Shown: positions 40,062 to 50,950, counted from the first letter of the stretch. The stretch: 64,000 nucleotides of DNA from Hoplostethus atlanticus (GCA_034670405.1 JAXDDX010000122.1:372001-436000), one strand, 5' to 3'. The notes: generated from the sequence alone by a model not told the origin. Numbers and translations are program-made.

Positions 40062-40403
40062 TGGGGTTTGAGCGATATGGGTTTTTGAAGGATGATATTT
40101 TGAGGCCGATGGCTGATATTCCTGTCGATATTCAATATCTTTCAATTTGAACATGCAGAAAAATGACGGGACGCTAAAACCCAGACTAATGACATTCTTT
40201 TAGGGTTAGCAGCTCTTTAAGGCAGGCTGACCCACCTCGCCTATTCAATGGCAGGGATACGTTACTGCCTTTAAATGAAGAATTCATTAAATGGATAAAT
40301 AAAATGTACAGGTTTTACAGACTGGTCAGGGACGACACTGACCGATGTCCAATATTTAATAAAAGGCCAATACTGGCAAACCGATACGTCAGGCTAAGGC
40401 TAA
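40062..40403 (-). repeat. Family A dispersed TIR repeat, copy 8
   Basis: Inverted copy: GGGTTTTTGAAGGATGATAT, then GACGGGACGCTAAAACCCAG, GTTAGCAGCTCTTTAAGGCA and AATAAAAGGCCAATACTGGC, ending in CCGATACGTCAGGCTAAGGC. Confidence 0.6.
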
Positions 40404-41960
40404 TTTACAATATTGTGTCTTACACAAGGACCCCGCTTGCTCCACGTGGGGACCCTAAGACTCCCCTAATCATCCCGATTAAGCATGGCATCAGACGGAG
40501 CTCCTTTCATTTTGCCGTCGTACATGGCTTTTATTTTCCCTCCCCGTCCCGCTTTCATTCCACATGGCCCTGCAAAATTTGCTTGGTGCGCAAGCTGTGC
40601 TAATGGCCTTTCATGTCCATATCAGAAGCGCTTAAAGCCTTGAAGACAAAAAAAAAAGGGCCCTAATTATCCCATAACAGACATGGCCTGTACATATCAT
40701 GCTGTAAAATCAAATGTCATCTTTTCAAGTGATACATACGGGGGCTTATCACCTTTCCGCTTATTTGTTTCATAGTTGTTTTTTTGTTTTTTGTTTTTTT
40801 AAGCGATAAATTGACGGCACTTACTGCATGATGCATTTAATATTGCATCAATTTGTTTCCTTAGATGGCGTAATCACATGGTGCGGGCAAGCATGTACAG
40901 TAATTCCTCAGTTGCAAAGCCCATTTTATCTCTATAAAGGAGGTCCTTGATCATTCTTAATTAACATCCAAACCAGAAAAAGGAAGTGCATTAATGGACC
41001 ACTCGTTGTCAATGCGGCTAATTAACACCCCCGAGATTTCTATTCTCCTGAATAAATAAATTAATAAACCACATTTCAATGACCCTGTGAGAGGCTTTTC
41101 AAAATCAAAGTCCAATTTAAACAGCGCCTTATTCAAACACAGAAAGGGCAGGGGTGTCCGGTATGACAGCACAAAAGGCCAGCGTGCAGCTTCGCGGCTA
41201 CAGTCTGAATAACTATGAATAAAATTAAAGAAGAAAAAAAATCAACAATATCTTATTCCAGTCCATTTAGCAGCTGATGAATCCTGTCTTGTAGGGCCAA
41301 TTTGACCATCTGTGTTAAAGGGCACTGATCTTCTAATTGCAATGAAAATCAAAAGGCACCTTGGCGTGCTAATTAAATCATTTGACGAGTTACTTTCGAA
41401 GCTGAAGATTACCGAATTACTGTTGGTTGGTTAACCAATGTACACGCAACACATTGTTAAATGCCCTGAGAGAATGTGGGCTTTCTCACCGTTTTTAATT
41501 GATTTCAACCGAAATAAGATAAATCATTTGACCAGAGGCACCGCAGTGTTCAGGATCTCTATCAACAATGACCAAGAGCGCAATAGAACTTTAAAAGCTC
41601 CCCTTCCAAAGGCATCAAATTTTACAATAAAATGGGCTTGCACATGGAATATAATACAGTAAATATGTAGCGTTAACACTTGTGTACTGGTGGAGTGAAC
41701 TTTTTTATCGATTGAAATTTGTTTCAATTTTTTCAAAACGCGTGCGTTTTACATCATTACACGTTATGTAAATAAAAACGTTAAAAAATGAGCAACGGAT
41801 TTCAATTTTGACCTTATTATTGCTTACTACTACTAAAATTCTACACATGTTTAGCCCACATGCATCACTGTCGTAACTATTATTAATAAGTTCGAAATGA
41901 TTATTAGCAGAGGAATTATTGTTTCTGTCAACACTCATGTGGCACTGTCACACAATATTT
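40404..41960. other. Repeat-free part of intron 1, possible conserved regulatory DNA
   Basis: Within about 1.5 kb no dispersed repeat or microsatellite was seen apart from short T and A runs. TTAATTAA-, TAATTA- and ATTAA-type homeodomain-like sites are frequent (for example around 40960, 41020, 41060 and 41375), and no coding frame is convincing. This is compatible with an intronic enhancer, but sequence alone does not prove it. Confidence 0.3.
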
Positions 41961-42225
41961 CAAAGTTGATCTTACTTCCTGACCCGCTGGATTGATAGTG
42001 GACTGAGGCGGTTTCGGGGGAATGGCAGCTATACCTTTTCCACTTTCCCACTCAGCCAGTAAGAGCCACTTGACAGAGTGCCCTTGAGCAAACACTTCCA
42101 ATAAATCACGGAGCAAGCGGGGGCGACAGGGCAAAACAAACACTTCTGACAACATGCCACAAACTCTTCACCTTTACACCCATTTAGCAAACACCTTGAC
42201 GTGGCACTCCAAAGGCGTTACAGGA

Positions 42226-42440
42226 CATCATAAGCACATTATAAGCACATTGTGAGTGCATGATAATTGTTACAATAAACATGAACATGAATGAAACACT
42301 TTATGGGGCAACCCGTATAGTTACTGACATTATATTAAATTGAGGTAACATTTAACTTAATGCATTACAAGCAGATTACACTCCCATTGGAAGAATTAGA
42401 AAAATTACATTCAATTAAAGTATCAATCATTTAAGTTTCT
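42226..42440. repeat. Family B repeat fragment
   Basis: It contains ATCATAAGCACATTATAAGC, GTGAGTGCATGATAATTGTT and TGCATTACAAGCAGATTACA followed by CTCCCATTGGAAG. These motifs are shared with the other family B copies listed. Confidence 0.5.
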
Positions 42441-43006
42441 TCTTCTACTGCTTCTAATGGGATCGCAATCTTAATATACCCTTCCAGTGAAGAGTCCCCA
42501 CAGTTTTCAATAGGTAGGTATGAATGCAGTGGCCCTGTATGTAGCCAATTAGTCTTTTGGCCACAACAAAACACTAGGAGCAGTCGATCTAATAGTCTTG
42601 GCACCTGGGCAGGTCAAAACGCAGAGGTTGACATGTTCCGATTGCAGCTTGCTAACCTTATTGAAAAGTCTCGCGGCCATTTATCTAAATCAGTGTCAAG
42701 AGAGCGCTGGCCGCGGCTCGTCAGGCCGGCCCCTCCTGTCATGTGCGGCCGGGGAGGAGGTGTGGAAACGCCGCTTGTGTTTACTCTCTGCATTCCTTCA
42801 GCCAGGGCTGACTGGAGCTGATCTGATCTGGCCTGGCTCTGGGAAGGAGGGCATACATCAGCGAGTCGAGGCTGTTTCCACCGCTGGAAATTTACGAGCC
42901 GCACAGTAGGGATGAAATATGACGTTTTTGGAAGACGTTTTAGATAACGTCTGCCGCAGGTTGTGCACTTGTGTGCTGAGGCTGCAGCGGGCCAGTGACT
43001 TTTAAA

Positions 43007-43250
43007 CTGGTAACGCTTTACTTGAAGTGCATTGGGATGCATTACAGGCAAATTATAAACACATCAGAAGCATAAATAAACTTTTTTAAACTATAGAATC
43101 AGCAGACAAACGTCAGAAAATTACATTCAATCTAATAGAATGTCCTTAACTATACAATTTGTCCCGTAACACCCTATTGTTCCACATTGTTTATAATCTG
43201 ATTATAATCGTCATCATCAACTCACGAGATGCTTATAACGCCTTTTGAGC
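43007..43250. repeat. Family B repeat copy, near exon 1
   Basis: It starts GGTAACGCTTTACTTGAAGT, contains GACAAACGTCAGAAAATTAC and ends in a GATTATAATCGTCATCATC/GCTTATAACGCC segment. The outermost GTAACACTTTACTTG motif defines the family. Confidence 0.55.
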
Positions 43251-43513
43251 ATCACTTAAAACTCTGGCAAGAACATGACTTTCCTCTTCTTACTATTACA
43301 CGTTATGATGATTTAATAAGTAAAAGCTCTCTTCTTCACGTGCGCTGTCACTTTCCTTCACTACATCAGAATCCAGACCCGGGCCCAAACCGTTAACGAG
43401 CTTCGTGACACCTCTCCTTAATTAACACGTACGGTTGTGTGTGTGTGTGTGTTGCTGTTGTTTTTGGACAATGCAACGAGGCAAACGTTAAGGTGAAGAA
43501 GCAGGGGACCTAC

Positions 43514-43670
43514 ACTGTGCGCTCCGGCGGTGCTGCCAGTCCCTGTGCGCCAGTCCGCTGATGCACGCTTTCAGAGCCTTCTCCTGCAGCATGCACGAGG
43601 ACGGACCGGAGGTGTAGAAATCCAGCATCTGCCCGGGACTCACTGCGAGCACGTCCATACAGTCAAACAT
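43514..43670 (-). CDS. rarb: rarb coding exon 1: beta-2-specific N-terminus (A region) with start codon
   Basis: The start ATG is at 43668-43670. The exon encodes residues 1-52, opening [20 protein letters not shown] and ending DWQHRRSAQ, plus the first base of Ser53. The donor is GTAGGT from 43513. Mammalian RAR-beta-2 begins [20 protein letters not shown], so both isoform and start are clear. An in-frame run continues upstream of this ATG but has no further ATG and no resemblance to RAR, so the MFDC start is chosen. The A region carries isoform-specific ligand-independent activation. This exon is made from the retinoid-inducible promoter just upstream at 44185-44260. Confidence 0.97.
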
Positions 43671-44161
43671 GTCGGCGCTTTGCAAACGGCTAAACTCTGG
43701 TTATTACAAAAAAATCACCGACAGAAGCGCACACAACTCCATCAAACTCTGCTCCCCCCCTCCTCCCTCTTCTTCTTCTTCTTCTTCTTCTTCTACTTGG
43801 CACGGCAAATTTCGCTCTTCTTCTTTCTCCCGCACCGTAATCATGAATTACAACAGACAAAAACTGTTCAGAGGTTTATCCGGGTGGTTATTTGCCATGT
43901 TTTGCACCGTGACCACTTAATGCGCCGGTAGGGGTGTGTGTGAGCGGGACGCCTCCATAACATCCCGATGTGTCAGCCCCGTCCGGTTACCGACACAGCA
44001 GAAAGCAGTCGTCGGGTAAAGCCCGCCTGAATTGGAATACCGTTCTTAATGATACAAAAAAAACACAACACGGCTCTTGTTTAAAACCGCACGTTCCCTT
44101 CTTGGATGACGAATGGGTTGTCCTTCCCCTCGCGCAGCTCATTTCCAACTAGTTTTGCCAC
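43671..44161 (-). other. rarb: rarb beta-2 5' leader with six upstream ATGs
   Basis: This is the predicted 5' UTR, about 490 nt from the inferred start site near 44161 to the coding ATG. Six upstream ATGs begin at 44142, 43963, 43958, 43898, 43844 and 43742. They open reading frames of about 51, 31, 13, 16, 46 and 12 codons. The frame from 43742 is the in-frame tail of the one from 43844. All close before the main ATG. Mammalian RAR-beta-2 mRNA is known for a leader of similar length with several small uORFs that restrain translation in a tissue-dependent way. A TTC/GAA simple repeat lies near 43768-43794. The start site is placed by spacing from the TATA box and was not observed. Confidence 0.75.
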
Positions 44162-44184
44162 CGAGAACGAAAGATTGAATCGCC

Positions 44185-44192
44185 TAATATAT
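44185..44192 (-). promoter_or_regulatory. rarb: TATA box of the rarb beta-2 promoter
   Basis: On the minus strand the sequence reads CGCATATATTAGGC, the same core as I recall for the mammalian RAR-beta-2 promoter. It sits six bases downstream of the beta-RARE. The inferred start site is about 25-30 nt further left, near 44161. Confidence 0.9.
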
Positions 44193-44197
44193 GCGAG

Positions 44198-44214
44198 TGA
44201 ACTTTGTATGAACC
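44198..44214 (-). promoter_or_regulatory. rarb: beta-RARE: DR5 retinoic acid response element
   Basis: On the minus strand this reads GGTTCA, five spacer bases (TACAA), then AGTTCA: a direct repeat with 5 bp spacing. Both half-sites equal those of the mammalian beta-RARE (GGTTCA and AGTTCA); only the spacer differs. With the start site at 44161 the element occupies -53 to -37, the position recalled for the human promoter. It binds RAR/RXR heterodimers and makes rarb autoinducible by retinoic acid. Confidence 0.95.
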
Positions 44215-44227
44215 CTTCCGAGGCTGC

Positions 44228-44244
44228 TGACCTTCAAATGACCC
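44228..44244 (-). promoter_or_regulatory. rarb: Second, upstream DR5 element next to the beta-RARE
   Basis: On the minus strand this reads GGGTCA, spacer TTTGA, then AGGTCA: a full consensus DR5. It is separated from the beta-RARE by 13 bp and has the same orientation, with starts 30 bp apart, about three helical turns. By sequence its half-sites are closer to AGGTCA than those of the beta-RARE. From memory, the mammalian promoter has a related stretch with a degenerate second half-site. Function here is inferred. Confidence 0.75.
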
Positions 44245-44252
44245 GGGCAGGC

Positions 44253-44260
44253 TGACATCA
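44253..44260 (-). promoter_or_regulatory. rarb: CRE-like site in the rarb beta-2 promoter
   Basis: The minus strand reads TGATGTCA, the CRE/ATF-related motif described in the human RAR-beta-2 promoter at about -99 to -92. With the start site inferred from the beta-RARE, this copy falls at exactly the same position. Confidence 0.8.
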
Positions 44261-45089
44261 CTGCAGCTCCGCAGCGCGAGACGAGGCGGAGAGAAGAAAC
44301 GCAGGGGGAAGGAAAAAAATAATAAAGATCGTTTTAATTTTTTCTTTTTTTCCTGGAAAGAACACAATACGCGGCGCGCCCCCTAAAAAAGGAAAAAAAA
44401 CGAAACACGTTTTTTTATATATTGTATGAGCAGTATTACAACTCCAACAGGCTGCATTCTGTAGGATGTTCCTGTTTTATGCTCGAATGTCCCAAAAATA
44501 TTTAACATGATATATTTCAAAATAAAAGTAAGTAAAATGTTTTATTATGGTTACATTTTACTTGAAGGCGTGAATTCTAACTAAGCTATGGCAAAGTCCC
44601 TGCATCTATTCTCATTCATCACCAAAACTCTTAAACCTTAAACCTGCCTATAAAACCTAAAACTATGGGGTTAAAGTGAAGCAAAGACTGATGACAGACC
44701 AGATTAATTAATATTATCTAGTAAATGTGATAAATTATTAGATCGCCAAACTATCTTAGAAGAGACACTTTGATCCTGAATTTGCTTTTTCTTTTACATA
44801 AGACTTCCAAATCGTTTTTTTCCCTTGTTCTTTGCTCTTTCCAATTGAACCTTTTCTGTGTTTCTCATAAAGCATTATGGATGCAGCACTTGTTTATTTG
44901 TCACCTTTATAAGTGAATGGAAACCTGCATGATCTGAATTCATAGTATTTATTGTAAGTAGTATTAGACTGCAGTGAAAATGAAACCTAAATCAACACTG
45001 CTCTGAAAATGCAATTATATAATTGTTGTTTTGATTACATGGATGGTCCTTCTGCTTTGGGTGATCCCAGATGGAGCTCATAGTTTACT

Positions 45090-45245
45090 ACAACACTGAT
45101 TGTAAGGCATTATAAGCACATGGCATGACATGATATTGAAAGGAATGTAATTTTCTGATGTTTGTCTGATGATTATATTCATCTGTGCTTCTGGTGGGAT
45201 TCTAATCTGTTGCAATGCATCACAGTGCACTCCAAGTTACTGATT
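45090..45245. repeat. Family B repeat copy
   Basis: Inverted copy: AAGGCATTATAAGCACATGG, then ATTTTCTGATGTTTGTCTGA and TTGCAATGCATCACAGTGCA, ending CTCCAAGTTAC. Confidence 0.55.
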
Positions 45246-45989
45246 TTTGCCTATATATGTCAACATACAACATATACATTAAAATGTATTTAAATGTGTA
45301 GATATTTTTAGGCTGAAACCTGAAAAAAATGAATGAACACAAATGAACACAAACAAAAATTCATGAGTTGTGGTTTTTCTTCCAAGGCCATTGGTTGAAA
45401 AATAAAAATTAAATCCTATATTACAAGTTCTGGTACCAATGAAAAGAACAAAGCATAATTTCCAACTTTCCTTCACATTTTGACCTCTTTTTCCATCTAT
45501 TACTTAGGATTCACCTTATCAACGTTTTCATTTATTTTTTTATTTTTTTTTAACCCCAAAATCCTCATAGTTGAAGCCCACGTGTGAAGTGATGTTAACC
45601 TGGTGCTGAAGCTGCACTTTCAAGCATGTAATGTCGAAAAACAATTTGTGGCTACTCCTGCATTTTTTATCGAATGTATGTTTATGTGCAGGCATACTGT
45701 CTCAAGTGCATAACAGAGTTCATTCTCAGCAGCTTCCGTTGCAGATTTTGGGGGGGGGGGGAGAAAAACGGCAATATGTCAGGAAAACGTCATATTTGAC
45801 AGTGTTGTTGACATTGCAGGGCTGTCTACTGTGAAATAAAATATACATACAGTTGCTAAGGCTCATTATTTTGACTCTGCAAAGCCAATAAAACCAAAGA
45901 CGTCCAGAATCACAAACCTTTTGCTGCTGCTGCTCTGTCGTTTCATCATTTCCTCTATTAGGCTGATTTGACACAGGAGTGACTGCTGC

Positions 45990-46120
45990 TGCTTGGTAAC
46001 ACTTTACTTGCAGTGTATTGTGTTGCATTACAAGATTATAATCCCATTGGAAGCGTAGATAAACCTTTCTCATAATATCATCGGACAAACATCAGAAAAG
46101 TACATTACATTTAATATCAT
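45990..46120. repeat. Family B repeat fragment
   Basis: It starts GGTAACACTTTACTTGCAGT, then TGCATTACAAGATTATAATC, CCATTGGAAGCGTAGATAAA and GGACAAACATCAGAAAAGTA. Only one end is kept. Confidence 0.55.
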
Positions 46121-46447
46121 AGTTTCCCAGTAAAATCCTCCACCCCCTGCATTTTCTTTTACATTACATCATGCTCATATATTAAAGTAAAGCATTACCC
46201 TTCGTTTCAGTGTAGGGTTTATTTTGAATCGCCATTGTTTAACATTAGAACTTGAAGGAAAATCTACCCAAGCTCAGCAGAAAAGAACAACCAGCCCCTA
46301 AAGACTCCAAGACTGCGAGCATGAAGAAACGCCAAAGTGACCAAAGCGAGTTCACCTCCACCCTCTCACTTTCCTCGTCTCTCTATCTTTCTTGTTTTCC
46401 CCACTCTCTCTCTTACGTTCACCATTACACCTTTCATTAACCGGCTC

Positions 46448-47455
46448 TCTGCTAGACTGATATATCGGTCTGCTGCGAATGAAATCGGCCTGTCCCTGCC
46501 TTAAGGAGCTGCTAACACTAAAAGAATTTCATCTGGGTTTCAGTGGAGAGTTTTAGTGTCCTGTGATGGTCTGCGTGCTGTTTCACAGGCTTTTCCACCC
46601 TGTCAGGGACCGAGCTGGTAGGCCAGAAAGACGCAGGTGGTTTTTTGAAAAAATGATTTTCTTTTATTTACAAAAAGCAAAAAAATAACCAAAATACTTC
46701 CAAAAATAGTTCTGGGCCCATAAACAAGGTCAGCATAACAGAACTAACTGACGAGAACTAGACAGCACAAAACCGACCTGCCAACTGAGATATGGGGGGA
46801 AACATATATAGTGGCTGATCAGGCCATTCAGACACACAGGGGGGATAGACAAAGACATAACCATTTAAATAAACAACACCAACCCAAAACCCATGTCCGT
46901 ACAGCGTCTAATATTAATTAATGAACAAATAAGCAAACACTATCTAAACAGTTATCAAACAAAGATAATTACAAAAGCAATCTAGAAAACCACTGCCCCT
47001 CTCCCTGATGCAGGAGGAACATGGTGCAGTCCAATTAGCCAGCAACACCATTTAAGCTGGTCCGATGCAGCTGGAACTCCTTTAGTTGGCCAGCCAGACA
47101 ACTCCAGCAGCAACCCCCCCAGGAACTGGTAACTCAAAGAAAACAAATTAACTTCATAAAGATTAACTTAAGCTAATGAAACTAATAGCGAAATTGATAA
47201 AGAAAGTTAATAAAACTGCATATGTTATATGAAACCGAAATCTATATGTCCAGTTATTTACGTGTGTAAATGTATGTTGTGTTGTGCTCAAAGAAACCTA
47301 AACCTAAACCTAAAGTAAGTAAACAGAAATGAAGAGTTACCACCATTTTCTGGCCTCAGTGTGTGGCCGCTGGTGTGGCCATCACACACCCTGATGAGAA
47401 TAACATGAAAGGAGAAAAATATCTGTATCGGCCATCAAAACTCTCTCTTAGTAAA
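46448..47455 (+). repeat. Family A copy 9, split by an LTR insertion
   Basis: The left part reads AGACTGATATATCGGTCTGC, then GGTTTCAGTGGAGAGTTTTA and GTGTCCTGTGATGGTCTGCG, up to TTTTCCACCC at 46600. The right part resumes CACCCTGATGAGAATAACAT, then ATATCTGTATCGGCCATCAA. Removing 46601-47391 restores the family core (TTTTCCACCCTGA-AGAATA). Confidence 0.65.
46601..47386. mobile_element. Probable solo LTR, 786 bp
   Basis: The insertion begins TGTCAGGGACCGAGC and ends GGCCATCACA, the TG...CA ends of a long terminal repeat. It is flanked by a perfect 5 bp duplication, CACCC, at 46596-46600 and 47387-47391. Both the ends and the duplication size fit an LTR retrotransposon that has recombined to a solo LTR. 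The interior is AT-rich, with a TTTTCTTTTATTTACAAAAA stretch and no protein-coding frame. No internal retroelement domains are nearby. The insertion site inside a known repeat makes its boundaries unusually certain. Confidence 0.7.
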
Positions 47456-47892
47456 GAACAAACATCATGCTGTTCTTGAGCTGATATTGTCTGAACAAGA
47501 AGGAAGGAAAAAGCTAATTTCCTGGTTAGCGGAGTTGGTTAGGGAGCAATTCATCACGCTACTGTTATGTTTCCATGAAAAAGGGGAGGTACGTCGTGTT
47601 AGTGTGTACACTACCGTAACTATGCGATCACTAAATAAATGGGACACGCTTTCCTCTAATTGGAGCAATGCATGAAGCGATTCCAGGCTGCCACCCAACG
47701 CTGTTTAACGCAACACGTATATATATTCCAGATTATTTGATCCAGCTGCATCTCTTATGTACGCTCACGATACCCAACGGGAAGATCAGCGCTGATTGCA
47801 TGTTCTACGCGTTAGTCACTTGATAAGGAGGCTCAAAGTGAGCTGCAGAAGAAGGGGGGGGGGGGGTGCTTCCATGAAACAGATCAGTGGAG

Positions 47893-48152
47893 TGACTGAT
47901 ATATATCGGTATCAGCCTTTTATTAAAAAACGGATATTGGCCGGTCAGTGTTTTATTCGGCCACCTTCGGTCGGTAAAACCTGAAATGAAACCTGCCTCA
48001 CCTATAAGAATTTCATGAGTCTGGGTTTCAATGGAGAGTTTTGGTGTCTTAGGATGGTCTGAAGGGTCAAAGGTCAAGTTTAAAGGTGAATACTGGCACA
48101 AAATATAATATTGTCCAAAAATATCAAAGACCCATATCGGTCAAACCCTAGT
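47893..48152 (+). repeat. Family A dispersed TIR repeat, copy 10
   Basis: It starts near GACTGATATATATCGGTATC, has GGTTTCAATGGAGAGTTTTG and ends ACCCATATCGGTCAAACCCT. An internal deletion in this copy creates a DR1-like motif at 48064-48076. Confidence 0.65.
48064..48076 (+). promoter_or_regulatory. Candidate DR1 element carried by a family A repeat
   Basis: The sequence is GGGTCA, A, AGGTCA: a full DR1 with consensus half-sites about 3.9 kb upstream of the rarb promoter. Other family A copies do not have it, so it arose by copy-specific change. Binding by RXR-type receptors is possible but not shown. Confidence 0.4.
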
Positions 48153-48222
48153 CTAAATTTACATTGCAGTAAGAGAAATTGTCCCTTTTGTGTTAATAGT
48201 AATAGTGGGCTAGTTGAGTCAT

Positions 48223-48330
48223 GATTATTGGATTTTTTTGGCATGAAAACAAAATCAGCTAAATACCAGCTACTGGCTAAAAAATATCAGTATCGGCCTT
48301 TAAAAACCCATATTGGTCGAACCCTAACAT
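48223..48330 (+). repeat. Family A fragment, copy 11 (right end only)
   Basis: It contains TTTTTTTGGCATGAAAACAA, then AATATCAGTATCGGCCTTTA, and ends ACCCATATTGGTCGAACCCT. Confidence 0.6.
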
Positions 48331-50689
48331 AGACTACGCTAAACTGTCGGCGGAATTAGAGCTGCTAGACGCACTTGTCTGTGTTCTGCAACCCACATAC
48401 ACACTTCTGATTGTTGGATGGAGTAAAAGAGGTTGCTTGAGAGGGAGCGCTGGCCTCGGCGGTGCAGAGGAGACCGATCCCCATGGAGCTCATGCATATT
48501 GCAGAAAGCCTACAGCGGAGCTGAAAAAGGAACCCCTGAACCCCCCTCCCTCCCCTCCCCGCACCCCCCCAACACACACCACCTGACCCCCTGCAGTTCA
48601 CCCAGTGTAACAGTAACCTCGGACACACACACACGCAAACACCCCCACACACAAACCAGCCGGCACAGGTAATGAATACACCTGAAAATCCACCTGTAAT
48701 TAGAAGGTGATAATGAACCCATCCATCAAGATAAGCCGGTTTTTGGCATCAGTGCTCCCCCAGTTCGGGGGGTTGGAGGGCGGAGGGGGGTGAGGGAGGG
48801 GCGGGTGGGGCGGTGCTGCCAAAGCTCACCAGGCTGTGACAATACACAGTACAGCTGATCATTTAATAAGGCCGGATAAAGCTTGACAGTTTTTAGGAGA
48901 AGCAACGTCATGCAGCACTGGCTGCTATTTTCACTGTGTATTTTGAGTCTGGGAGCTTTACCCCTTTTGCAAAATAAAAAAAAAAAACCACCCTCCAACG
49001 CCGCGAGCAGCAGCTAGCCTAAAACATATCAGCCCCAGGCACCCTTTATTTTCCCTATTCTTCACGAGCAACCTCTCACGATCCGTCTGTGGGTCGAACC
49101 GCGTTCAAATGGTTATGTTTTCACTTTCACTTTGCCCGTCGGTGATTTAATTGACGCTGCGCAGAAGACGCAAATACCTTTTCCACTAGGGTTGCGTATC
49201 ATGCCAAACCGCGCATCAGGATTATGTCTTTGTGTAGCGGCACGGTATGCGCAGAGAGAAACCCAAGATTAGGATTCAATTCTGTACTCTTCAATAGCAT
49301 ACATTCTTCAGATTTCAACTGTTTTGTGAGATCTTTATGGATTCAAATACCTTCCCTTTTCCCGTTTCAATGCCTGCTTATCTTATTAAGCAAGATGAAA
49401 CGCACACATATAAACTGCATAGGCTATAAAAGATTTATAAATTGTGTTTTTCTGCAAGATATGGAATAAACATTTCATGGAGCAGCGTGAGCAGTCAGAG
49501 CCAGTTTTGAAGTATTTCCCGTGTTTACCAGCCCGAAACCATCGGATCATTTGAAAGTGCTTTCAAGGCTCCGACAAAAAGTGACCACTTCATAGTCAAA
49601 CTAACATTCTTTCACAACGGATGTTTCGCTTCGAGGTTGTCAATACTATTTTAACCTCCAATTCTGTCAAGGAAAATATGCGAGAAAGAAATAGCTTTTC
49701 ATTATTCTCTGCCTCATTCAAAAGAGGCCTCCTCCCTCTGATGCAGGTGAACAAAGCTGTGAGAGAGAATAAGGCGCTGTGAACACAGAAACATAACGCT
49801 TTATTCTGAAAATCACAAATCAAAAACCATTCACCAAAAAGTGAGAGAAGTACGTATCACCACCAGGAAAGGATGAGACGGAGGAGACTCAACTAGAAAA
49901 AGGAAGTAGTTTGATGTTGAAACGGCAAGGTGGGAAGTAGCGGCGTGGAGGTTGGACGGATACTTCATTTTTATATATTTCATTTTCAGCTAGGGTTTTT
50001 CTTATTGAACCATGACCAAAACTTTACAGAAGCCATAACCCAAGTTGTTTTACTTGCCTAATCTTAACCGTTAGCTAACCTTTTCACGTGACAAACAGGT
50101 GAAAAGCGCATTTGCAACGCTCACCATGGTGAAATTCATGTGAAGGTAAGCTAAATTAACATAGTTAGCTAGTTAGTAGTTAGCTAGTTAGCTAACTTGT
50201 CAACTTGTAAGGTTCAAAATCACAAGTAACTACTACTTTAATTTATGTATTCGAAAGGTCACTATAATAATTCATGAAAAAAACTCCAAATTAAAACTAA
50301 CAATAACCAAATGACCAAAATTTAAATCATCAAAATTAACACTGGTGCTCGTTTGGTGAAATTGTGTGAGACAGATTGTGTTCTCCGCGTGGTTTAGTTC
50401 AGTCAAAATCCCTTTCAGCCTTGCTCTCCACCCACTCCCTGTGACCCCGCGATCCTGTTGGGAGCTTTCTGTGTCGCACTTCCTTCTCACTCAGCAAAGG
50501 ACTTCAAGACAATAATACAATTCAACAATACTAAAACACACAGACTTATGGACAGCTATTTCCCCCCCCCAAAAAAATGATGTATTTTTGTAAATGGTGA
50601 CAGCAAAAGCACCCAGCATGCACACAAAAAGTGTGTTTAAAAGATGACCTTATATGGTATGAGTACACACCAATAAGAAAGGGGGACAT

Positions 50690-50950
50690 TACAAACCTTT
50701 GTAATGTAAGTAGTGCTCATAAGGCATTATAAGGCATCATAGTATATGTATCATGTAAGTATTATATACTTATTATATACTTATTATTGTAAGTATTATA
50801 TTATTGTAAGTATTATAATCAGATACAACTATATATCAACTAGTTAATGACATAATATTAACTTATCGTAAGAAAAGTTTATCTTTCAGCTTCTAATGGG
50901 CTTTTATTCTGCTGCAATGCATAGCAATGCACTCCAAACTTTGTAACATT
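50690..50950. repeat. Family B repeat copy
   Basis: It contains AGTGCTCATAAGGCATTATA, an AT-rich inner part with TATTATATACTTATTATATA repeats, then TCAGCTTCTAATGGGCTTTT and CTGCAATGCATAGCAATGCA, ending CTCCAAACTTTGTAAC. Confidence 0.55.
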
